From: Corynebacterium poyangense | GTDB lineage: Bacteria; Actinomycetota; Actinomycetes; Mycobacteriales; Mycobacteriaceae | Assembly: GCF_014522205.1 (NCBI RefSeq) | Contig: NZ_CP046884.1 | Coordinates: forward strand, 1,550,001-1,614,000 | Direction: 5' to 3' | Length of the DNA stretch: 64,000 bases | Program-made: the position numbers and the translations under genes | Shown: one piece after another, positions 38,607 to 48,700 of the stretch | Position numbering within the stretch: the stretch's first letter is position 1 | How the letters are laid out: each line of letters begins with the position of its first letter | The notes under the pieces: generated by a model | What the model saw: only the letters and a program-made list of their open reading frames with translations | Told to the model about the DNA's origin: nothing | Database searches by the model: none

Positions 38607-39935
38607 CTATCGGATATCAGGACCGATATTGTCATAAGCAGTTTCTCCGTGTTGGACTAAATCCACACCCCGGTTTTCTTCTTCATCATCTAAGCGCCAG
38701 CCGCTGACCTGCTTTAAGACCAGAGCAATGACGGTGGTGAGCGTCGCTGAGAACACCATCGCAATAAGGGCAATGAGGATTTGAATGATAAAGAGTTTGA
38801 AACCTGCTAGTCCGCCACCGGTGAACCATCCCGTGTCAGAGGCTAAAAGGCCAACACCCACGGTGCCCCATAACCCAGCAACCAGGTGAACTCCGACGAC
38901 GTCGAGGGAATCATCGAAGCGGAAGCGGTACTTGAGCCCAACACCTAAGCAGGCTAAGCCACCACCAATCGCGCCGAGGATGATCGAGGTGACGGGAGTC
39001 AGGTTTCCTGCTGCTGGGGTGATGGCCACAAGACCTGCAACCACACCGGAGGCAGCTCCTAAGGAAGTGGGGTGCCCGTCGCGAAGCTTTTCAATGAGCA
39101 ACCAGCCCAACATTGCTGCCGCTGTAGCCACAGTGGTGTTGAGCCAAGCCAGCCCAGCTAATCCATTGGCTGCGAAAGCCGAACCGCCGTTAAACCCAAA
39201 CCAACCGAACCACAGTAGAGCTGCGCCGAGCATAACAAGAGGTAGGTTGTGCGGACGATGTGGTTGACGCAAGAAAGTTTTGCGATGTCCAACGATGATG
39301 GCTAAGACAAGCGCCGCCGTACCCGCAGAAATATGCACCACTGTTCCACCGGCGAAGTCGATGGGGGTAATCGCAGCAACAGTTTTCCCTGCTTCTTCTG
39401 TCGTACCAAATAGGCGGGCAGATAAACCGGATTCGGTGTGCCCCAGTAGTCCGCCTCCCCACACCATGTGAGCTAGCGGGAAGTACACAAAAGTCGCCCA
39501 CAGACCGCTAAAAAGCAACCAGGTGCCAAACTTTACGCGTTCGGCGAGCGCGCCAGAGATCAACGCTGTCGAGATAACGGCAAACGTAAGTTGGAATCCG
39601 ATATCAATGACATTGGGATAGTCATTGGCCCCAGCGAGGTAATTTCCGGCTTCGTCAACAATGGAATTTCTTAAGCCGAAAAACTCGAAAGGATTAGCTA
39701 CTATCCCGCCTAGTGATTGGGTGCCGTAGGACATTGACCAGCCCCAGAACACGTAGATAACGCTGACTACCCCTAGGGCGCCGAAGCTCATCATCATCAT
39801 GTTGAGGACAGATTTTTGACGCGACATTCCGCCATAAAAAAGGGCCAGAGCCGGAGTCATCAGCAGCACTAACGCTGCGGAAATCAGCATCCAGGAGGAA
39901 TTACCTGAGGCCTGTACCAGGTCAGCATCGGTCAT
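38607..39935 (-). CDS. amtB: Ammonium transporter AmtB
   Basis: Ammonium channel, 442 aa, about eleven membrane helices. The phenylalanine/histidine pore segments are partly visible (AHMVWGGGLLG, GVHLVAGLWGTVGVGLL), and MTPALALFYGGM is the family N-terminal helix. The ATG at 39935 (MTDADLVQASGN) is preferred over a TTG at 39971, with GAAAGG upstream. First gene of amtB-glnK-glnD. An AmtR-type box at 40054-40073 and a hairpin at 40008-40045 precede it. Confidence 0.96.
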   Translation of the reverse strand: MTDADLVQASGNSSWMLISAALVLLMTPALALFYGGMSRQKSVLNMMMMSFGALGVVSVIYVFWGWSMSYGTQSLGGIVANPFEFFGLRNSIVDEAGNYLAGANDYPNVIDIGFQLTFAVISTALISGALAERVKFGTWLLFSGLWATFVYFPLAHMVWGGGLLGHTESGLSARLFGTTEEAGKTVAAITPIDFAGGTVVHISAGTAALVLAIIVGHRKTFLRQPHRPHNLPLVMLGAALLWFGWFGFNGGSAFAANGLAGLAWLNTTVATAAAMLGWLLIEKLRDGHPTSLGAASGVVAGLVAITPAAGNLTPVTSIILGAIGGGLACLGVGLKYRFRFDDSLDVVGVHLVAGLWGTVGVGLLASDTGWFTGGGLAGFKLFIIQILIALIAMVFSATLTTVIALVLKQVSGWRLDDEEENRGVDLVQHGETAYDNIGPDIR

Positions 39936-40007
39936 GGTGGTGAGGCCTTTCTCTTCAGTTAATACAGTCAATCCACACCAGCTCGTGGCGTTTCTTTTCT
40001 TCGACGC

Positions 40008-40045
40008 CCTAGGGGTGGGAGGTGACCTGGTTTCTCACCCCTAGG
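40008..40045 (-). promoter_or_regulatory. Hairpin in the amtB upstream region
   Basis: CCTAGGGGTG (40008-40017) and CACCCCTAGG (40036-40045) are perfect 10-bp inverted arms around an 18-nt loop. The element lies 73-110 bp upstream of the amtB start, between it and the AmtR box, so it would be in the mRNA leader. No T-run follows, so it is not an obvious terminator. Function unknown; a leader structure is inference. Confidence 0.55.
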
Positions 40046-40053
40046 ACATAACT

Positions 40054-40073
40054 AACTATAGACCGACAGATTT
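40054..40073. promoter_or_regulatory. AmtR-type operator upstream of amtB
   Basis: CTAT (40056-40059), six bases, then ACAG (40066-40069) and AT. This fits the AmtR pattern CTAT-N6-ATAG with one change. amtB is a classic AmtR target in C. glutamicum. A TATAAA candidate -10 for amtB directly abuts it on the minus strand. Confidence 0.65.
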
Positions 40074-40132
40074 ATATTGAGCTAACCGAACCCCAGGGGT
40101 AAGGAAAATTTTGCTGCAGAATCAAGAGAGAA

Positions 40133-40325
40133 AAGTACGGTTACCTGGGTTAAAACATCGGGACGGATCATACCCACACTCCCCCCGCAGGTATCTCAGA
40201 AAGCCCCTGTAGCCGGCCCCCTCACCAGAGACAGGGAGCCCATTTCCGGAGGCGGGATCCACCGATCCCACCTACTATCCGTTAGCCGATGTTCATATCA
40301 ACGGCACTTCCAGGTAACCGTACTT
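40133..40325. ncRNA. Candidate structured RNA element, 193 nt, between ftsY and amtB
   Basis: Outer arms AAGTACGGTTACCTGG (40133-40148) and its exact complement (40310-40325) form a perfect 16-bp stem. Nested inside are AACATCGG/CCGATGTT (40154-40161 with 40286-40293) and ACGGAT/ATCCGT (40163-40168 with 40277-40282). Three local hairpins follow: ATACC/GGTAT (40170-40194, with a run of six C in the loop), CCCTGT/ACAGGG (40205-40236) and GGGATC/GATCCC (40254-40269). All pairings nest without conflict. Strand is undecided: T-rich sequence after the left arm favours the minus strand, but C-rich loops appear on the plus strand. No protein-coding frame or SRP-type GGAA tetraloop motif is seen. The remaining gap to 40407 shows only a small CCCTAA/TTAGGG inverted repeat. 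Confidence 0.5.
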
Positions 40326-40407
40326 AGTGTCTTATGACTGTGCTCGACGCCTTTTGGTTCCCTTACCCTAATTTAGGGGGAACTAGACACAGGGTCCGCT
40401 TGGAGTT

Positions 40408-42093
40408 CTATCCCAGCAGGGCATCAACAAACCCCTCGACTTCAAAGGGAGCTAAGTCATCGGCGCCTTCACCGAGACCAACCAGTTTCACCGGAACTCC
40501 CAGCTCTTCCTGGACCTGGAACACAATCCCCCCTTTGGCTGTTCCATCAAGTTTCGTGAGCACCACGCCAGTAATATCCACCACATCGCGGAAAATCCGG
40601 GCCTGCATGAGGCCATTTTGACCCACTGTGGCATCTAGAACCAACAAAACCTCATCAACGTGGGCTTTCTTTTCGACAACTCGCTTGACCTTACCCAACT
40701 GATCCATCAAACCTTTAGAGGTATGCAAACGCCCAGCGGTATCCACCAGAACTACGTCGGCGCGCTCTTTAACTCCCTGGGCCACAGCATCGAAAGCTAC
40801 TGAGGCGGGATCCGCACCTTCTGCGCCGCGAATGGTCGTCGCACCTGCACGACGCCCCCATGTTTCTAGCTGATCGGCAGCAGCAGCGCGGAATGTATCA
40901 GCCGCTCCCAAGAGAACCGAATGACCCATGGACACCAGAACCCGAGCGAGTTTTCCAACAGTGGTGGTTTTCCCAGTGCCATTCACACCCACAACTAAAA
41001 CCACCGCAGGTTTACCTTCGGAGGGAACTGCTCGAATAGACCGATCCATATCGGGTTTCGCCGCTTCAATCAGGCATTCCCGAAGCATACTTCGAGCTTG
41101 AGCTTCATTGGCTACCCCAGATTCAGCGATCCTCGTGCGCAAATTGTCCATGACCTTCTCGGTAGCCACTGAACCTAAATCCGCCATATAAAGCGTATCT
41201 TCAATTTCCTCCCAGGCGTCCTCATCGAGGTCTCCGGCACTTAAGATCCCTAAAACGCTCTTACCGATAGCGTTTTGCGAGCGTGACAAACGTCCACGTA
41301 GACGACCAATCCGCCCGGCGGCCGGAGCAATGTCTTCTTCAGGCTCTTGACGTTGACTAGGAGTTACTGGTTCCTCAGGAACCGGAGTAACCTCTTTTGC
41401 CTCTGCCGCACTTTCCACCTGGGTTGCTGCCGCCTCAGCAGCTTCAGCTGCTTCAGCCTTGCGCTTAGACTGCGCGCTGTCCCCCGTCTCTTCACCGTGG
41501 GAACCATCTTCTTCATCCGTTTCTTCGGATTCCGCAGTCTTTAACTCTGGTGTCGAAAATTCTTTTCTATCCCGCTCCGGCGCGTGATCAGTAGCCGTCA
41601 GCTTATCCACGCCTTCACGATTCCCTGATGCGTCCTCCCGAGTCTCTTCCCGAGTTTCTTCCCGCTGCGCATCTCCCCCGAGCGCCGCTAACCCCTCTTG
41701 AGGATCTTCAGCAATCTGGTTTTCTGGACGCTCAGATGTTGCCGGAACCTCAGCTTCTGAGTGCTGAGAGTCCTGCTCCGGAAGCTTTGAGGCCAGATTC
41801 GGCTGATCCAACGGCGGTTGCGGAGTCGACCGAAGATCTTCTCTACCGGAGTGAGGTTCCTCCCGCACCACAGGCTGCTTTTCCCGCGCCGGCGCCGCAG
41901 AAGCAAATTGAAAGCCCTGTTTCGCCTGATAATTTCCGGACTTTTCTTGTTGAGTCAGCTCACGCTGCGGTTGCTCCTGCTCCCCGAAGCTAATCAACTT
42001 GGACTTGCGCCGATGATTACCCCACAGCAAAAGCAGGATAATCACCAGTACAATCGCCAGAACAATACCAATGATTACATACGTTGAACCCAT
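40408..42093 (-). CDS. ftsY: Signal recognition particle receptor FtsY
   Basis: SRP receptor GTPase at the membrane, partner of Ffh. 561 aa: an N-terminal membrane helix (VIIGIVLAIVLVIILLLLWG), then about 230 residues of acidic Glu/Ala-rich linker, then the NG domain. The NG domain carries Walker A VVGVNGTGKTTTVGKLARVL, DTAGRLHTSKGLMDQLGKV and LTKLDGTAKGGIVFQV. The N-terminal anchor is an actinobacterial feature. It lies in the smc-(unknown)-ftsY-amtB order. Confidence 0.96.
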   Translation of the reverse strand: MGSTYVIIGIVLAIVLVIILLLLWGNHRRKSKLISFGEQEQPQRELTQQEKSGNYQAKQGFQFASAAPAREKQPVVREEPHSGREDLRSTPQPPLDQPNLASKLPEQDSQHSEAEVPATSERPENQIAEDPQEGLAALGGDAQREETREETREDASGNREGVDKLTATDHAPERDRKEFSTPELKTAESEETDEEDGSHGEETGDSAQSKRKAEAAEAAEAAATQVESAAEAKEVTPVPEEPVTPSQRQEPEEDIAPAAGRIGRLRGRLSRSQNAIGKSVLGILSAGDLDEDAWEEIEDTLYMADLGSVATEKVMDNLRTRIAESGVANEAQARSMLRECLIEAAKPDMDRSIRAVPSEGKPAVVLVVGVNGTGKTTTVGKLARVLVSMGHSVLLGAADTFRAAAADQLETWGRRAGATTIRGAEGADPASVAFDAVAQGVKERADVVLVDTAGRLHTSKGLMDQLGKVKRVVEKKAHVDEVLLVLDATVGQNGLMQARIFRDVVDITGVVLTKLDGTAKGGIVFQVQEELGVPVKLVGLGEGADDLAPFEVEGFVDALLG

Positions 42094-42119
42094 GGGGTCT
42101 ATGGTAGCGTTGCTGAATT

Positions 42120-45100
42120 TTAGTCGCGCAGGCTTGCTTGAGAGATAGCCATCACCATGGCATCAGCGCTAACAATATCTCCGGTTACTAAATCCGGGAC
42201 AACATGAGCAAGCTGTGCCCAACCACGGGCGGCGTCGTCTAGAGTCCGGGATTTAGTCATTAAACCGTGAGCGTGCATTCGCGCTGAAAGGGCGAAAACC
42301 ATCGAAACAACCGGCGCTAACGCCCAAGCGTGATTCGGGTCTTCCGTGTTAACACCATCGAGTTTGTCAAACCGAACTCGCGCAGCCGCATACAGATTTC
42401 GCTGAGTACCGCGCATAGTTCGCAATAATTTCACCGCGGGTTTAATGAGCCCTTCGGACGTCATCAGTGAACGCAGTTGTTCGCGGTGTCGGAACGCCTC
42501 AAATACCGCCATGAGGCGGTTCCCCTCTTCCATAATGGCCCCGGGGATCACCTCGACATTGGCAAAAAACATTCCCAGTAGTGCTTCTTGTTGAGATACA
42601 TCCATCTGCGCGATCCGGACCGTGGATTGGTCAATACAAGCACTATCGAGCGTGGCGTCGCGCCCAGTGCTTAAGGTGCTAACCAGATTCTTTCCGGCGG
42701 TTTCGGCTAGCACATCTAGCTGGGCCTTTAAGGCTCGACGTCCGACTGTCGCCGCATCCACATCTCCTTCAGCTAGGGCTTGATCCACCTGACGCCATAG
42801 TTTCGGTAGACGAGATAATTCCGCGAGCGCCCGCAACCAGGGCGTGGAATGAAAAGCCGCAGGGATATCTTCCGTATGGTCGGATTCGGACTCGAAATTC
42901 ACCGCTACGAGCCCGGAATTAATAATTTGTCCCGGCTGGTTTTCGGCAGGTACTAACGAGCCCGACAACGCCCCGATGGAAGCAAAAGGACGAGATTCTA
43001 ACGCAGTTTGAATCGCTGGGCGAGAACTCGACGACGCAGCCCCCAGGTGATCCCACAAAATAGGAAGAACTTCATCATTATCGGGAGCAGAATCACGTTC
43101 CCCGGCGAGGAAGGCGGAAAGCTCACTGAGTGCGTCATCTTGAGCTGTGAAATATCCTTCTTGGGACGCCCCCAAGGTCCCCAGTCCAGGCGCCTGAGGA
43201 GACCACAGGTTCATAAATGGGTCTCGGGTGTGGAGCTGCACCCGAAGGGGACCAGCATCTACCAATTCAGGGGGAAGCGCCGTGCGTTCTCCCTCCACAG
43301 CAATGCTACAAGCCGGTGACCACGGCGCAGTTTCTGGCCACACCCAAGCATCAAGTCGGCGTTCTGGAGCCAGCTCACTTAGCACCAGCTCGCCATTGTC
43401 AATACTGGCAGTCGTTGCATGTGGCGTCGAGCTGATCCCCGCTAAACAGACTGAAATATGACGGTTGATATTGGTGTCAGTCCACTCGCAGTCTAAGGTT
43501 CCCGAGGGTAAGAGAGCTGCTGAAGCAGCAATGTCTTTCATCGAGGCAATCCAGGTGCGCCCACCGTCATCTGAGTTCATCGACACTGTACGCAAGGGAG
43601 ATCCGTGGTGATTTCGCACCGCTATCCGCGGTTTATCCATGGTGCCAATTCCCCTCACTCTGATTTCTCCAGCCGGATCAAAAGACCGGGATTGGCACTC
43701 TAAGCGAGTAGTTCGCCACATTGGAGGATAAGCCAGGAGTGGGACCTCAAAGTGAAGCCGAGGCGGGGTAAATCTTAAGGGGAGTCGATCTCCTTCATCG
43801 GTGGAAATCACCACATCTGCCCCGGCCTCGGAGGCACCCACCGTGATTGTTTGCCCCGGTTCTACGTCGAATGGTTTTTCACCATGCCATAGAGTCAACG
43901 TGGATTCGCTTAACCCACCTCCGGTCGGAATCCGAACCGTGGTGCTTCCACCGCCAATTTCTATGCGGGTGCGGATTCCTTCAACAATCCCGTAGCGATG
44001 ACGGAAGGATTCATTACGCGGCCCACGTAACCTAATGAGATACTCCCCAACCCAGGGTGCATCGTAGGCCTCAGGGTCGAAAATCGGGAATTCTCCGCCT
44101 TCAGCAGGTACTTCCAGAGGCTCAGGGTCCGCAATTTCCTCACCCGCGACCCCAACCCCAGCGTAAGCAGAAATAGAGAGATACCAGATTTCATCAGTAC
44201 CCGATAGTGTCGGCGGAAACTCAGCTATGACGGAATCTCGATGGACTTTCAGTCCACCGGAAGTTCTTAAGCACTCAATGGGGGCCGAGGGATGCCGGAA
44301 GCGAGCCCGTTGCCGTGGGTCAACGCACCGGACTTCATGCATCGCTGATGGGGTGTGTCCTGGGCGCAGAATTTGGATACTAGCCGCGTTGCTGGCGTCG
44401 ATCAGCCGACAGCTCCAATTCTCCCAGCCGGGAATATCAAAGCGCTCAAGCTCCGGGAGTTCCTGTCCAGACACTACATCCATCATCGTGGCTTCTACCG
44501 GAGCGACCACGTACAACTCTTGATGGTGCAGCGAGGCTTTAGCACTGAGATTTTGCCCGTTGGCGGCGAAAATAAGGACTGGATCATCGGCGTTGAGGAC
44601 AGGAACGGCCCAAGAAATATTATTGGTAGCATCAAGCACTGCAACTTCTCGGACCGGATGGTCCACGAAAATATCTAAAACCTCAGCATAGGTTGGTTCT
44701 CCCCACGCCCGACCAGTCCGGAAAATTCGAGTAGTGCCTTCAATACTTACCCGCCAGGATACTTCTGCCCGGCCATTCCCACCCGGCGCTACCCGTTGTT
44801 CGGGTAGGCGTAGACAAATTTTGTGCCGGGCTGTGTCCAATACGAGCCGAGGTCGAAGCTCCCGAAGCGCTACTCCTACAGCGCTGGCCCGGTCTGTGGT
44901 TCCTACCGGGCGTTCTCGGAGTTCAGCGACGACAAGTTCACGCACTAACTGCGGTAACTGCGGTTGAAGGTGAGAGTAGTCCCGGTCCAACCAGGAACTT
45001 GGATGAGCTACGGAGAAGCGTCGAAGTTCCTGAACACCGGGGAGAAGTTGGTGCAGGTGGGCACCACATTCATGAAAAATACGGTGAGTGATGGGACTTG

Positions 45101-45671
45101 TGTCCGCGCTCAGGGCAGAGCCTAAGACTTCAGTTACTTCAGTGCTTTTTACCTGAATCTTCGGATCAATGCTATCCAAGGTCTCTAGAATGGCGGGAAC
45201 TTCAGCCGCTGTCATGCCGGCATGGAGTAGAGCAATAAAAGCACCGCTAGGGGCAGGATGAAAGTCGGGGACGACCAACCCACATTTTTTAAACGCCGGA
45301 AGTGCGTGACGTTCTAAAGCTGCCTCCCACTGAGGTTGCGGTTGAATACCTAAACCCACAAAATATTCTTGCCAAAACTGGTCAGGATCTATCAGTCGCG
45401 CTGCCCTGGACACGGCAGTGGACACCAGCAACGAAGGGGTGACCTCTAGCAAGGCATCAATATCGGCCCCAAAAGCAAGTTGGCGACCTAAAAATGTTCC
45501 AAATAGTCGATCGATTCTTTCTAACTCATCGGAACCAAGATCGGTGTCAATAAACCAGTCCAAGTCCGGGTGAGCGAGCTGTTGAGAAAGTTCCAACTCG
45601 GTGTGGGAGGCCCAGCCGAGTAGAGAGTCCGAAAGATCAGCGAAAGGGGTGGGGTTAGCCGCTGGGCTCAT
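42120..45671 (-). CDS. Large protein of unknown function between smc and ftsY
   Basis: 1,183 aa from ATG 45671, with AAGGAG 12 bp upstream; a GTG at 45695 would add eight residues. I do not recognise the family. No signal peptide or membrane segment is evident. The first 280 residues and last 250 look helical (e.g. LSRLPKLWRQVDQALAEGD); the middle of about 600 residues looks beta-rich, like stacked immunoglobulin-like modules (repeated Gly-rich turns, VSWRVSIEGTTRIFRTGRAW). No Walker, nuclease or hydrolase motif was found. Its place between smc and ftsY suggests only conserved genus context, not a role in segregation or targeting. Confidence 0.85.
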   Translation of the reverse strand: MSPAANPTPFADLSDSLLGWASHTELELSQQLAHPDLDWFIDTDLGSDELERIDRLFGTFLGRQLAFGADIDALLEVTPSLLVSTAVSRAARLIDPDQFWQEYFVGLGIQPQPQWEAALERHALPAFKKCGLVVPDFHPAPSGAFIALLHAGMTAAEVPAILETLDSIDPKIQVKSTEVTEVLGSALSADTSPITHRIFHECGAHLHQLLPGVQELRRFSVAHPSSWLDRDYSHLQPQLPQLVRELVVAELRERPVGTTDRASAVGVALRELRPRLVLDTARHKICLRLPEQRVAPGGNGRAEVSWRVSIEGTTRIFRTGRAWGEPTYAEVLDIFVDHPVREVAVLDATNNISWAVPVLNADDPVLIFAANGQNLSAKASLHHQELYVVAPVEATMMDVVSGQELPELERFDIPGWENWSCRLIDASNAASIQILRPGHTPSAMHEVRCVDPRQRARFRHPSAPIECLRTSGGLKVHRDSVIAEFPPTLSGTDEIWYLSISAYAGVGVAGEEIADPEPLEVPAEGGEFPIFDPEAYDAPWVGEYLIRLRGPRNESFRHRYGIVEGIRTRIEIGGGSTTVRIPTGGGLSESTLTLWHGEKPFDVEPGQTITVGASEAGADVVISTDEGDRLPLRFTPPRLHFEVPLLAYPPMWRTTRLECQSRSFDPAGEIRVRGIGTMDKPRIAVRNHHGSPLRTVSMNSDDGGRTWIASMKDIAASAALLPSGTLDCEWTDTNINRHISVCLAGISSTPHATTASIDNGELVLSELAPERRLDAWVWPETAPWSPACSIAVEGERTALPPELVDAGPLRVQLHTRDPFMNLWSPQAPGLGTLGASQEGYFTAQDDALSELSAFLAGERDSAPDNDEVLPILWDHLGAASSSSRPAIQTALESRPFASIGALSGSLVPAENQPGQIINSGLVAVNFESESDHTEDIPAAFHSTPWLRALAELSRLPKLWRQVDQALAEGDVDAATVGRRALKAQLDVLAETAGKNLVSTLSTGRDATLDSACIDQSTVRIAQMDVSQQEALLGMFFANVEVIPGAIMEEGNRLMAVFEAFRHREQLRSLMTSEGLIKPAVKLLRTMRGTQRNLYAAARVRFDKLDGVNTEDPNHAWALAPVVSMVFALSARMHAHGLMTKSRTLDDAARGWAQLAHVVPDLVTGDIVSADAMVMAISQASLRD

Positions 45672-45732
45672 GGGGTGGGAAGACTCCTTACACACTAAAA
45701 CTCAGAATGGTTGGACAAAGACGGTGGAAAGT

Positions 45733-48700
45733 TTACTCGGTGTCCTTGGTGACACGATGAGGGGACATCCGCTGACTGAGCACTCTGGTTACCCCATCAT
45801 CTCTCATAGTCACACCATATAAAACATTCGCGACATCCATCGTCGGTTTTTGGTGAGTGATCACAATGAGCTGGGAGTCTTTACGTAGTTCTTCTAAAAG
45901 CGCAATAAGACGACGCAAATTCACATCATCTAACGCTGCTTCAACCTCATCGAGGACGTAAAAGGGACTGGGTCGAGCTTTGAAAATCGCCACCAACATC
46001 GCTAAGGCAGTCAGCGATTTTTCCCCACCCGATAGCAAGGAAAGCCGAGTCACTTTCTTTCCCGGGGGACGCGCCTCTACCTCAATCCCGGTCGTTAACA
46101 TGTCGGCGGGTTCGGTCAGAATGAGCCGTCCCTCACCGCCGGGAAAGAGGGTGCGAAATACGGCCGGAAATTCTGCCTCCACGTCACGCCAGGCGTCACA
46201 GAAAAGTTGAAGTATTCGGGCGTCGACGTCATAAATAACTCCCTCGAGGTCAGATCTGGCTTGAAGCACATCATCTAGCTGAGAGGACAAAAAACGATGG
46301 CGTTCTTCCAAGGCCCGATATTCTTCCAAGGCCAAGGGATTGACTTTGCCTAAAGAACGGAGGTCTCGTTCCGCTTGTTTCACCCGTTTTCGTTCTGCCG
46401 AAACATCAAAATCCGGTCCCGGCTGATGGTTTTCCAGAAGTTCTGCCACGGGAATCCCCAATTGTTCAACAGTCTTGTCAACAGTCTCATCATGGCGAAC
46501 CTGCGCTTGGCTTAAAGCCATATCTGCATCGTGGCTAAGTTCTACTTTTCTAGCGTGATGGGTGCGCACCTGTTTAACTTGCTGCTTTAGCCCGTTGACC
46601 TGGTTTTTCAACTGGGTCTCGCGGCTTAATAAGTCGTCGCGCTGAGCACCGGCACTATCAACCTCCAGCCTTATCGTCATCTCTAGTTCGGCCGCCAAGT
46701 CCACAACTTTACGGGCAAGAGCAACACGTCGCCGCCGTTGCTGCATCCGGGCTTCAAACCGCTGGCGAGCTTGTTTTTCCTGTTCTGCTTGTTGTATTAG
46801 CCGATCGGCCCGCCCGCTCAACTGTTCAGCTTTATCCTGGAGCTGCCTTAAACTCATGCGAACTTCCATCTCCATGGCTCGTCCTTGCGCCACAGCGGTC
46901 TGAGCTTCATCGCGGGCTTCAGTGGAGGGTTGATCAGTGCTGTCGGGCTCTTCTACCCTCGCTACCCGATCTCTGGTGTCCGCCAAGGACCTTTCCGCCT
47001 GCGCTCGTCTTTCTTCTTGCTCGCGGATTTGTTGTTGAATTCGCTTCCATTGTTCTTCTCGACGTTCAACATCCCGCGCTATCCGCTGCGCATTGCGCCG
47101 GCATTCCTCCTGCTTTGCTGTGATCTCACGGATCGCAGCCGTTGCTTTCGCGCTTCTCATACGAGCGTCTTCAGCGCTGTGCTCAGCCCCAGCTACAGTG
47201 CCTTTGAGCTGTTCTGCATCATGTTCGACGCGTGTTAGCTCCATTTCCGCTTCACTAATTTGTGAGGAGATCTCTACTCGAGTGGATTGAGCTTGGCCAC
47301 GCTGCACCCAGCCTTCACCGTACAGTTCTCCGGTTAAGGTCACTGCTCTTAATCGTGGATCTTCGCGGACCACCTCTTGGGCACGAACCCCATCGGGAAC
47401 CAACACAACATCCGCAAGAAGCCGAGTAATAACTTCCGCTATTCCTGGATGCGGCGACATCTTGTCTCTTAGCCAAGAAATAGTTCCAGGAAGCTCAACT
47501 TCTAAATGCCAACCATCGCCACCGTGCTGAGGCTGATCATCCCATCTCATCAAGGTCAGTCTCGACACCTCAACGTCCTGGAGCTTCTGTTCTATCTCCC
47601 CCCAGTGTGACGTTGCCAACGCATCAGAATGCGCACCCAAGGCGGCTGCTACTGCCTTATCAATACCGGGTTCTAGCCCTAATAATTCCGAAATTGGTTG
47701 TAACCCCCACTCCCCCTGTTCTACCACGCTTTCTATCGGAACAGCCGGGATAGTATGGCGCAAGGTCTCAATTCGGCTCTGCAAACCATAAATCCGGCGT
47801 TCATAACCTTTTTGCTCCTCATAGATCTGCGTCAAACGATCCTTAGCCTGGGCTAGCTCAGATTGTGCTCGACGTTCCGCCTCATTCAAAGGTTCGGCAT
47901 CTGCTTCCCATTGCGCTAGTTGGCGTCGAGCTTCTTCCTGCTCCTCATAGATTTCCTGGAGTTGAGCCTTAGCGAAAGTTTCATCCTCACTCAACCGCTG
48001 TATTTCTGCCTGGCGTGCTGCTACCTCCTTGGCCTGGGATTCCTCAGCAGCAAGAAGCCGAACAATTCCTTCCCGCCGATCAGCAATAGCCCGAACCTGA
48101 GCAAGATGTTCAGCCTCAGCCATTCGCAGACGTTCTTCTTGTTCGCTGACGGTCTCCTCAATGGTGACCAACCGTTCTTCGGCAATCTCAATGGACTCTT
48201 TTAACTCACTGAGCTCGGAATGAGCTCGCTTAGCCTGAGCTTCTAAGAGTTGAGGATCAGGGCCGGAATAGGAATGCTCGGCACCATCATCACCAGCTCG
48301 ATCCCGAGCGATTCTTAACGTGGCTGACACTCTCTCCAACAGAGTAGAAAGCTGAAAATGCACCTCCTGGGCCTGCGCTACCCGGGGACTAAGAACCGCT
48401 ACTTCTTCTTCATACATCCCCAGTTCTTGCTCCAGCTCCTGTAACTGGAGGCGAAGAATGTCCTCTTCTTCAGCAGCCCGCTGCGCCTCCCCTTCGGCAC
48501 TTTTCAGCTTCACCCGCAGGTCAATAATCTGTACTGCCGCCAAATTATGGCGCGCCTCGCGCAACTCCGCCTGCACTGTTGCGGCCTTTTTTGCCGCCTC
48601 CGCCTGGCGCGCTAACGGAGTCAATTGACGGGACAATTCGGCGGTCAGATCCTTCAGACGATCCAAATTAGCCTGCATCCCCGCCAACTTGCGCTGGGCT

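Noticed and set aside
40133..40325. Small transposon-like element (MITE)
   Set aside because: The 16-bp arms resemble terminal repeats, but no target duplication flanks them, no second copy is in the window, and nested helices fit an RNA better.
40133..40325. 4.5S SRP RNA, because ffh and ftsY are close
   Set aside because: The conserved GGAA-tetraloop core of SRP RNA is not found on either strand.
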